A stretch of 51,150 nt of DNA, from NCBI RefSeq assembly GCF_938039205.1, contig NZ_CALHVM010000040.1, positions 1-51,150 of the forward strand. The letters run 5' to 3'. The position numbers were made by a program, and so were the translations under genes. Positions 41,826 to 47,819 of the stretch are shown one piece after another. The notes under the pieces were generated by a model that did not search any database, was not told the DNA's origin, and saw only the letters and a list, made by a program, of their open reading frames with translations. This stretch comes from an uncultured Campylobacter sp. GTDB lineage: Bacteria > Campylobacterota > Campylobacteria > Campylobacterales > Campylobacteraceae. How positions within the stretch are numbered: position 1 is the first letter of the stretch; each line of letters starts with the position of its first letter.

Positions 41826-42290
41826 CTACTTTTTTACGCGTTCGGCTTCTATAGCCGAGTCGATTGCGCCCATAACCGATAGATAGCTTAGGCCTTTATC
41901 CTCGATCTCGGCCTTAAATTTCTCCAAGTCCTCTCCGCCAAGAGTAAGATCAAACCTCTTCTTTGCCGCTACGTCAAGATCGATAGAAGCGCTAGCTAGC
42001 TCTTTTTGCTCCGCTCTCTTTGCGTCTATCTGCTCAATCAGTGCAAGCACTTCTTGCAGTGTTTTGGCTTTTTTGTCGCCGCTTTGGGTAGAGGCTATGC
42101 CGTTTTTGATCTCCTTTTTCTCTTCAAGCGAAGCTATCTCGCTTTTGAGTGCGTCGCTAGCGTCTATTTGCTTTTTTAGTTCTGCAAATTCTCCTACCAG
42201 ATCTCTTGCTTCGCTCTTTTTGAGCTCTCTGTACTCGAGTTTGAATTTGTTTTCGTCGATGTTTATTTCAAACGGAAAGCGTGTTTTCAT
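41826..42290 (-). CDS. Tail assembly chaperone (G-like)
   Basis: The 154-residue protein starts MKTRFPFEINIDENKFKLEYRELKKSEARDL, the pattern of tail assembly chaperones (lambda gpG and relatives), and is otherwise helical, with Lys/Glu-rich coiled coil. It lies between tail tube and tape measure genes, the conserved place for this gene in long-tailed phages. The stop is preceded by the slippery site. The short form is made most often; the frameshifted form should be the minor product. Confidence 0.75.
   Translation of the reverse strand: MKTRFPFEINIDENKFKLEYRELKKSEARDLVGEFAELKKQIDASDALKSEIASLEEKKEIKNGIASTQSGDKKAKTLQEVLALIEQIDAKRAEQKELASASIDLDVAAKKRFDLTLGGEDLEKFKAEIEDKGLSYLSVMGAIDSAIEAERVKK
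41829..41835 (-). promoter_or_regulatory. Programmed -1 frameshift slippery site A AAA AAG
   Basis: On the minus strand the chaperone frame reads GTA AAA AAG TAG. The heptamer A AAA AAG is the classical slippery sequence and sits immediately before the stop codon. A slip of -1 leads straight into the downstream open frame, yielding a protein of about 235 residues. Confidence 0.75.
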
Positions 42291-42344
42291 TTTTTTTCCT
42301 TTTTTTATTTTTACTTTGCAGGCGAGCTAAGCCTGCCTTTGCGA

Positions 42345-43013
42345 CTACTCGCCGTCCATAAAGCTAAATAGATTTTCGCCCGGAGCCTTTAGCACTTTAC
42401 CTTTTAGGCTTAGCTTGGCAAAATCGGTCCCGCTTACGCTCACGTCGCCCTCAAAACTTAGGTTTGCCAGCGGAATGACGAGGATTTGAGCCTTGTTTGT
42501 AGCTAGGTTTTTACCCTCGACTATGATTTTGCCGAGCGAATTTGCGAGTTTTTGCGGCGCGATTCTTTTGAACTTTGCCGGGTAAACCTTTGGCGCACAC
42601 TTATCTATCGTGAAGCTGCCCGCCGCCATGTTTTCCGTAGCGGTGTAGATCTTGCCATCTTTTAGCACCGGATCGCCGATTCGTATTTGTTCGGTGTCGG
42701 CTTTGATGGTTTTTTCGTTGAAAAATTTGCCGGCTGCGGCGTATGTCACGTCCTCTACTACGCCTTTGAAGCAAAGCGCCAAATTTGCGATATTTATATC
42801 GCCGATTTCGGTGTTGAAGTTATACTCCGCTTTCGTTTCAAGTTCCATCACCGTCTCTCCCAGACTCTCGTCATTTGAGAGTAGCTCTTTTTTCTCGATA
42901 GTCCTATTGAGCGATACGCTCTGCTGGTAGCCTAGTGTGATACTCTCGCTTGCGCCTTGTGGCGTGAAGCTCACCGTAGCTACGGCCAGTCTTGCTACTT
43001 TTTCTTGTGCCAT
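42345..43013 (-). CDS. Putative major tail tube protein
   Basis: The 222-residue protein is beta-rich (MAQEKVARLAVATVSFTPQG, QQSVSLNRTIEKKELLSND, LSLKGKVLKAPGENLF). The size and place (before the chaperones and after the gp36/gp37-like completion genes) fit the tail tube protein of a non-contractile tail. No sheath gene (about 450-500 residues in Mu) occurs beside it. The family cannot be fixed by motif, so the name rests on gene order and composition. Confidence 0.65.
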   Translation of the reverse strand: MAQEKVARLAVATVSFTPQGASESITLGYQQSVSLNRTIEKKELLSNDESLGETVMELETKAEYNFNTEIGDINIANLALCFKGVVEDVTYAAAGKFFNEKTIKADTEQIRIGDPVLKDGKIYTATENMAAGSFTIDKCAPKVYPAKFKRIAPQKLANSLGKIIVEGKNLATNKAQILVIPLANLSFEGDVSVSGTDFAKLSLKGKVLKAPGENLFSFMDGE

Positions 43014-43031
43014 TTTTTCTCCTTTTTTAAT

Positions 43032-43391
43032 TTAATCTATTTCTACGGCGTCGATCTCTATCTCAAAAATTACCGCATATAGATACAAGGTGCTACCTTC
43101 AAATTTTGCGGCTTTTGTTTGTTTATAGTAGTTTTTGCCGTATTTAGCGCCGAAGCGAAAAAGCTCGGCTCTGATTTGCTCAAGCTCTCTTAACGCCGCA
43201 AAATTATCGCTATCAAGCGAATTTGCCGCTAGCACGAGAGCAAATTTGGCTAAGTCTATCGCGGACGAGGCGGCATCGCACCCGTCAAATACTAGGTAAA
43301 GACCGTTTTGCTTAATGGTTTCTACGCCGTTTATGCAAATAGCTTTAGGAAATATCTCTTTGATTTTTTCTATCGCTTCTCTTAGCCTCAT
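43032..43391 (-). CDS. Mu gp37-like (DUF1834-type) head-tail / tail terminator protein
   Basis: The 119-residue protein (start ATG 43391, MRLREAIEKIKEIFPKAICING) lies directly after the gp36-like gene, with only one base between stop and start, as in Mu. An earlier in-frame start (43463) would lie within gp36 and is less likely. The sequence alternates helices and strands (GLYLVFDGCDAASSAIDLAKFALVLAANS), compatible with the tail terminator family DUF1834. Assignment is mainly positional. Confidence 0.62.
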   Translation of the reverse strand: MRLREAIEKIKEIFPKAICINGVETIKQNGLYLVFDGCDAASSAIDLAKFALVLAANSLDSDNFAALRELEQIRAELFRFGAKYGKNYYKQTKAAKFEGSTLYLYAVIFEIEIDAVEID

Positions 43392-43392
43392 C

Positions 43393-43737
43393 TTAGTCTC
43401 CAAATTTAAGCCATATCTTAGCGCCCGGGTCGTCAAACTCGGACGTTCTTTGCCCGTGCGCACAAACGCCTAGCTTACCGTCCTCACTTTTTAGACTTTG
43501 CGCCAGCCTTATCGCCTCCTTCGCCAGAGCTACCTCCCAATCCGCTATCTCCGCCGTCTTCAGGTGTAGCTTCAGGCGAAACATCGCTAGATCCAGCAGC
43601 ATCGCCTCCGGTATCTCCTTGTTGCTTGTTATCTGTCTGGCTTCGTTCATCGCCGTTTGGCAAAGCTGTCGGTCTATCTCCTCCTGGTTGTATAGGCTCT
43701 GCCTCGCTCTTTGTAGCAACTTCTCTATCATCTCCAT
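43393..43737 (-). CDS. Mu gp36-like (DUF1320) head completion protein
   Basis: The 114-residue product ends in a helical part with IPEAMLLDLAMFRLKLHLKTAEIADWEVALAKEAIRLAQ, matching the DUF1320 connector family, in which this helical pair precedes the C terminus. The N terminus looks short compared with the family. It starts inside another ORF on the same strand (43484-43777), and in the gp36 frame the open frame runs upstream only to a TAG at about 43757. Removing one T from TTTT near 43751-43754 would fuse MAHYCIDD to this frame, so the real or ancestral start may be at 43777. Confidence 0.65.
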   Translation of the reverse strand: MEMIEKLLQRARQSLYNQEEIDRQLCQTAMNEARQITSNKEIPEAMLLDLAMFRLKLHLKTAEIADWEVALAKEAIRLAQSLKSEDGKLGVCAHGQRTSEFDDPGAKIWLKFGD

Positions 43738-43777
43738 CGCTAACCTCTCTAAAATCGTCTATGCAATAGTGCGCCAT
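43484..43777 (-). CDS. Overlapping ORF: true gp36 start or separate gp35-like acidic protein
   Basis: The ORF has the best ribosome binding site of the area (AAGGAGG, 12 nt before ATG 43777). Its first residues (MAHYCIDDFREV) look like a DUF1320 N terminus, but the remaining 85 residues are low-complexity Gly/Asp/Ser/Glu and overlap the gp36-like gene by 254 nt in another frame. Either a frameshift has split one gene, or two proteins are made from overlapping frames. The strand and the spacing to the major head gene (53 bp) are normal for the module. Confidence 0.45.
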   Translation of the reverse strand: MAHYCIDDFREVSDGDDREVATKSEAEPIQPGGDRPTALPNGDERSQTDNKQQGDTGGDAAGSSDVSPEATPEDGGDSGLGGSSGEGGDKAGAKSKK

Positions 43778-43830
43778 GAATATGAGTCCTCCTTATTTTT
43801 AGTCGTTGTTCGACTTGAGAGCGGCATCTA

Positions 43831-44694
43831 TCAAACGCCGCTGCTCTTGTATGCAAGCTGCCACAACGCATATCCGGCGTTCATAAAGCTTTTGCAGCCA
43901 AACAGCGCCTTATCTTTCATAAATTTATAGTCGTTGCTCGACTCAAATACTCCGTCTTTAGCTACTTGTAACACGAAAGGTTTGACAGGTTTTCCAAGAT
44001 CCATCAGATACCAGCTGGTATCTGTTATTTCAGGCAACACCAAAAGCTCATAGCTTTGGTACGTCGGATTACTCTCCCCTCCGGTTAGATACTCTTTTTT
44101 AACTGCCTGTATAGCTTGTTTTTTATTTTTGGGGCCGCAGATTAGATGGGTAGGAGTTACCCCCAGCGCTTGATCGTTATCGCCTTTTATGCTCATCATC
44201 AGTGCGTCTGCCGCTAGCAGATTATCCGGAGTTAGCTTGCCGGTGCCTACGTTTGCATATGTGTTTGTTCCCATGGCGTGAGCGTTACTAAAAAACGGCT
44301 TACCGTCGTAGCATTTGCCCTTAGTCGTATCCTCACCGTCAAGCAAAATTTTTGCGGTCAAAGCGGCGCCGAATTTTTTGGCGTTAAACGCCATTTGCTC
44401 GATCGCAGGCTTGTATACTCCCACCTTATCGTATTCGAGGTGGTTAACCGGCACTTCTACTGTAGCCTCGTAAGGCACGTTTTCTAGGGCGTATCCGTAG
44501 TCCTTAAATTTCTTAACGTCCCTATCTCCGATCCACTCTTTCATCATAGGGAAGTTACCCAGCCATACGTATTTCTCGCTTAAATCAGTGCTCTCTATAC
44601 GCATAGATAGTACGTCCGCATCGCTTTTGGTATTGTTAAACGTTTTTTGAAAAGTCGCTTTAAAGCCGATCGCCGTTTCTTCAAAGTGCGCCAT
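43831..44694 (-). CDS. Major head (capsid) subunit, Mu gpT-like
   Basis: The 287-residue protein has the Mu T-family pattern: an opening with FKATFQKTFNN, then the block KYVWLGNFPMMKEWIGDRDVKKFKDYGYALENVPYEATVEV near residue 40-80, VGTGKLTPDNLLAADALM and PTHLICGPKNKKQAIQAVKKEYL. This is the Mu major capsid family. The start overlaps the end of the protease/scaffold gene (TAATG), and the order protease, scaffold, major head is the same as in Mu. Confidence 0.88.
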   Translation of the reverse strand: MAHFEETAIGFKATFQKTFNNTKSDADVLSMRIESTDLSEKYVWLGNFPMMKEWIGDRDVKKFKDYGYALENVPYEATVEVPVNHLEYDKVGVYKPAIEQMAFNAKKFGAALTAKILLDGEDTTKGKCYDGKPFFSNAHAMGTNTYANVGTGKLTPDNLLAADALMMSIKGDNDQALGVTPTHLICGPKNKKQAIQAVKKEYLTGGESNPTYQSYELLVLPEITDTSWYLMDLGKPVKPFVLQVAKDGVFESSNDYKFMKDKALFGCKSFMNAGYALWQLAYKSSGV

Positions 44695-45044
44695 TAGTTC
44701 ATTCCTCCTTTATATTCTTCGTCGCTAAGTCCAAGCATTCGCGCTATCTTGCTTTGCTCATCCGTCAAAGCGTTCGCTTTTGCGTTTTTCTCCAGCTCGG
44801 ATTTTCCAAAAATTCCTTTAAAATTTTCTTCCATCTTGGCTATTTTCGCGCCTAGTTCGGCGATTTGCTTTGAGACGTTATTTGCTTCCTCGCTTCCTGT
44901 TTTACTTTCTTCTTGTTTTGGTTGCTCGGCGGGCTTTTTAGCTTCCGCAAGCTCCGCTTTTAGCGTTTCGTTTGCGGCTTTGCTTGTTTCAAGCTCTTTT
45001 TGCAAAGCCTCAAATTTCGCTTTTAGCTCCTCAAGTTCGTTCAT
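44694..45044 (-). CDS. Internal in-frame scaffold start (Mu gpZ-like)
   Basis: Codon 142 of the protease gene is an ATG (45044; MNELEELKAKFEALQ) with an excellent ribosome binding site (AAAAGGAGAG, 5-6 nt upstream) inside the coding sequence. It lies exactly at the boundary between the protease and the coiled-coil scaffold. In Mu, scaffold Z is likewise made from an internal start within I. A separate 116-residue scaffold is therefore expected. Confidence 0.7.
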   Translation of the reverse strand: MNELEELKAKFEALQKELETSKAANETLKAELAEAKKPAEQPKQEESKTGSEEANNVSKQIAELGAKIAKMEENFKGIFGKSELEKNAKANALTDEQSKIARMLGLSDEEYKGGMN

Positions 45045-45467
45045 GTTCTCTCCTTTTGAGTTGATTGTATTGTTTAGTAGGTTTGGGCGATTAACGAGAC
45101 CGACGCTATCAAGGCCCGTTACGTATCTGCCGTCGGTATCGTAGACCGGGCTTAGGTATCTATAAACTTTATCGTTTACCAGGGCCGCTCCGTTTTTATT
45201 TAGTTCTAGCTTTGCGTAAATCCCGTCGTTTCTTAGCTCGAAACTATCTTTATCAAACCATCCAAGCGCGCCGCCGAAGCTGTGGTTTTCGTCAAGTGGT
45301 ATATGAAGTCCGTTTGACGATATTCGTTTTAGTAGCGCGGCGCCGTCGATCATAAATACGCGTCCGTCAAGACCCATTATCTCTCCGACGGGCGAGACCT
45401 TTACGGGCTCGTTTTCTTTATAATTTAGCGATAGTAGGTTTTTGCTTCTTACGCCGTCCACGGGCAT
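44694..45467 (-). CDS. Mu gpI-like prohead protease/scaffold fusion
   Basis: The 257-residue protein has an N-terminal part (about 1-140) like the Mu I protease: IDGAALLKRISSNGLHIPLDENHSFGGALGWF and VYRYLSPVYDTDGRYV. A Lys/Glu/Ala-rich coiled coil (about 142-220) serves as the scaffold. The protease shapes the prohead and then digests the scaffold. The ATG at 45467 is preceded by AAAGGAGT. It is the first gene of the minus-strand late transcript leaving the divergent promoter region. Confidence 0.85.
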   Translation of the reverse strand: MPVDGVRSKNLLSLNYKENEPVKVSPVGEIMGLDGRVFMIDGAALLKRISSNGLHIPLDENHSFGGALGWFDKDSFELRNDGIYAKLELNKNGAALVNDKVYRYLSPVYDTDGRYVTGLDSVGLVNRPNLLNNTINSKGENMNELEELKAKFEALQKELETSKAANETLKAELAEAKKPAEQPKQEESKTGSEEANNVSKQIAELGAKIAKMEENFKGIFGKSELEKNAKANALTDEQSKIARMLGLSDEEYKGGMN

Positions 45468-45511
45468 ACTCCTTTAAAAAATCTGCGCTAATTTTATGGG
45501 TTTTTAAAAAT

Positions 45512-45548
45512 AATTTCACTCTATATATGCGGTATATAGAGTGAAATT
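45512..45548. promoter_or_regulatory. 16-bp perfect palindrome in the divergent late promoter region
   Basis: AATTTCACTCTATATA (45512-45527) is followed by TGCGG and the exact inverse complement TATATAGAGTGAAATT (45533-45548). It lies 45 bp from the minus-strand late start (45467) and 180 bp from the plus-strand start (45728). A dimeric activator/repressor site of the Mu Mor/C type or a bidirectional hairpin terminator (T-rich on the plus side) are both possible. Confidence 0.65.
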
Positions 45549-45627
45549 TATTTTTTTACGAAATAAAATTGGGGGCAGAAATTTAGATCGAAAGACGAGC
45601 CGGTTTATATGAAAAACATTACTTGTC

Positions 45628-45724
45628 GTTTCGCGAGTAGCGAAACATATAACTTTAGGTGGGTGCAGGGAGCGCTTGCGCTTCCGCCCGTAAAGCGGGG
45701 CTGTGCTCCGCTGCGGAGTAAAAA
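45628..45724 (+). repeat. Three-hairpin structured repeat, copy A
   Basis: The copy has hairpin 1 GTTTCGC-GAGTA-GCGAAAC (45628-45646), the box TTTAGGTGGGTGCA (45654-45667), hairpin 2 GGGAGCGC/GCGCTTCC (45668-45685), the linker GCCCGTAAA, hairpin 3 GCGGGGC-TGT-GCTCCGC (45695-45711) and the tail TGCGGAGTAAAAA. It ends three bases before the start codon of the gp27-like gene. Copy B in the portal gene has the same order with paired base changes. A 40-codon ORF (45609-45731) also runs through it, without recognisable homology. Confidence 0.7.
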
Positions 45725-45727
45725 TAT

Positions 45728-46195
45728 ATGAAAAATATTGAGATGAAAGATATGTATATCAAGGGCTATTCGATTTCCGATATCGCTAAAACCCACGGCG
45801 TGACCCGTCAAACTATATATAAGAAAAAAGCCAAAGATAAGGCTGCGGGCGTAGACTGGGACGCTTTAGCGCTAGCAAAAAACAGAGACGTCGCGACCAT
45901 AAGAAAAAGCGAAGAAGAGTTTATACTCACTCTTATAGACAGCTTCGATCGCGCTTTTGAAGAGGTCAAAGAGTTGGAGCCCGAAAAACGACTAAAAATT
46001 CTCAAAGAGTATAGCGGCGCGTACTACCGCCTAAAAGCTCCCCTAAAAACAGACGTAAAAGCTCAAGTTTTATCGGCGGTGCAAAACGCGATCGGCGAAA
46101 TAGCCGACCTTGCCGAAAAAAGCAAAAACGATCATGTGACGGACTTTTTGGCCACAAATGCCGATACTATACTCCAAAGGGCGCTTAAAGTATGA
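45728..46195 (+). CDS. Mu gp27-like (DUF1804-type) terminase small subunit
   Basis: The 155-residue protein has an N-terminal helix-turn-helix (MYIKGYSISDIAKTHGVTRQTIYKKKAKDK) followed by the DUF1804-like stretch AAGVDWDALALAKNRDVATIRKSEEEF. It should recognise phage DNA and hand it to the large subunit. ATG 45728 has a weak ribosome binding site; ATG 45743 is an alternative. It overlaps the large-subunit gene by 4 nt, and begins the plus-strand packaging block, just downstream of the structured repeat. Confidence 0.78.
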   Translation: MKNIEMKDMYIKGYSISDIAKTHGVTRQTIYKKKAKDKAAGVDWDALALAKNRDVATIRKSEEEFILTLIDSFDRAFEEVKELEPEKRLKILKEYSGAYYRLKAPLKTDVKAQVLSAVQNAIGEIADLAEKSKNDHVTDFLATNADTILQRALKV

Positions 46196-47700
46196 ACGAC
46201 GTTGAAACTTTAAGAGCAAAGCTGAAGGGGCTTAAACGTATAAGCGACCCCTTGCAAGAAGAACGCGTACGTAGAGCCAAAAGCGGCTTTTTGCAGATGG
46301 TAGAAATTTATTTTAGCCATCACGTGCGCTTTCCAGAAACCAGCTTTTTTAGAAAAGAGTTCTATAAAAACGCCGACAAGCTCACGCGCAAAAATAGAAA
46401 TTTGCTCTTTAAGGCCTACCGCGGCGCGGCAAAAACTACTTTAATATCGCGCCTTTATACCATCTATAAAACGGCGGTTAAACAAGAAAAACGCAATGCC
46501 ATCATCATCTCGGCCACAATTACGCTCAGCAAAAAGACGCTTGAATTTATCAGAAACGAATTTGAGGAAAACGAGCTTTTTATAAAAGACTTCGGCATCG
46601 CAAAGGGCGATAAATGGACGGAAGAAGAGATTGTATTTTATAGCGGAAATACTCCTTTTAAGATTAGCGTATTTGGATCGGGCAAGAAAATTAGAGGCGA
46701 AAACTGGCGAGGATTTCGCCCCGATCTCATCATAGGCGACGACCTTGAGAACGACGAAAACGTAGAGACCAAAGCGCAGCGCGACAAGCTTTATAATTGG
46801 TTTGAAAAGGCCATAATGAAACTGCCCGCCAGGGGAGACGAAACCCATAATATCATCATAGTAGGCACCACCTTACACTACGACAGCTTGCTTTTTCGTA
46901 TCGAAGCCAGGCGCGATTTTAAGACGCTTAGCTATCCTTTGGTTAGAGAGTTTCCGTCAAATATCGACGCCGACGCCCCGAACCTTAATGAATTTATCCT
47001 TGACGACAGCTCGCTCAATAAAACCAAATATTGGAACGAATTTATAAGCTCCAAAGCCGCTTTTATGTCCGAATACCAAAACACTCCCTTAAGCCGCGAA
47101 GAAACGAGCTTTAGCGGTTATGAAACCTTTGATATTATGCCCGTTTGCGACGCGTATTATATGGGCATAGACCCGGCACTTGGCAAAACGAAAGGGGATT
47201 ATTTCTCGGTTGCTACGCTTGGGTATTTGGCGGGTAAATTTTACGCAAGCGTAAAAATGCTTAAACTAAAACCAGAGCTTATGATAGATAAAATAATTCA
47301 AGCGGCGCTTGATATATTAAGACTCAATCGTCCGCTAAAAATAGCCATAGAAACGATCCAGTTTCAAGAGTTTTTCAAAGATATGCTCGATAAAAAAGCT
47401 CGCGAGCTAGGGATTTATCTGCCTATCGTAGAGCTTAAAAACTCGGTAGCCAAAGAGCTTCGCATAGATAGCCTTACTCCGCCGATAAACAACGCTCAAA
47501 TTTTGGTAGATAAAAACTCGCTTATCTTTATAGACGAGCTTGATACATACCCAAAGTCCGCTCACGACGACGGACTTGATAGCTTAGAGATGGCGTGGCG
47601 TATAGCAAAGGTTCCGAATTTCGATTACGAAAAGGTTAATGCGATACTTCAAAAACAAAAAGACAAGGAGAAGTTCTTGCGGGATTTGTTAGATAAATAA
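46192..47700 (+). CDS. Phage terminase large subunit (Mu gp28-like)
   Basis: The 502-residue protein powers DNA packaging. Seen are an ATPase Walker A region (KAYRGAAKTTLISRLYT), a Walker B strand (PDLIIGDDLEND), and the nuclease domain opening YYMGIDPALGKTKGDYFSV with further acidic residues (ELDTYP, AHDDGLDSLEMA). This is the typical domain order of Mu-like gp28. The ATG overlaps the gp27-like stop as ATGA, so the two subunits are coupled. Confidence 0.92.
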   Translation: MNDVETLRAKLKGLKRISDPLQEERVRRAKSGFLQMVEIYFSHHVRFPETSFFRKEFYKNADKLTRKNRNLLFKAYRGAAKTTLISRLYTIYKTAVKQEKRNAIIISATITLSKKTLEFIRNEFEENELFIKDFGIAKGDKWTEEEIVFYSGNTPFKISVFGSGKKIRGENWRGFRPDLIIGDDLENDENVETKAQRDKLYNWFEKAIMKLPARGDETHNIIIVGTTLHYDSLLFRIEARRDFKTLSYPLVREFPSNIDADAPNLNEFILDDSSLNKTKYWNEFISSKAAFMSEYQNTPLSREETSFSGYETFDIMPVCDAYYMGIDPALGKTKGDYFSVATLGYLAGKFYASVKMLKLKPELMIDKIIQAALDILRLNRPLKIAIETIQFQEFFKDMLDKKARELGIYLPIVELKNSVAKELRIDSLTPPINNAQILVDKNSLIFIDELDTYPKSAHDDGLDSLEMAWRIAKVPNFDYEKVNAILQKQKDKEKFLRDLLDK

Positions 47701-47819
47701 AAATCAATTTTAAAGCGGTTAGAGAGCGTTTAGAATGCCAAAAGCCGTTTAAGGTAGAGCAAGACTACCAAAAAGGCATAAAAATGCCTTAAAACGCAAA
47801 TTTACGAAAAGGATATAAA

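Noticed and set aside
42652..42930. Plus-strand ORFs inside the tail tube, tape measure and porin genes
   Set aside because: They are shadows of real minus-strand genes, with no ribosome binding sites and compositions mirroring the opposite strand.
45609..45731. 40-codon plus-strand ORF through repeat copy A as a Mu Com-like zinc-finger protein
   Set aside because: It starts MKNITC and lies near late genes, but lacks the paired CxxC motifs of Com; the paired stems explain the sequence better.
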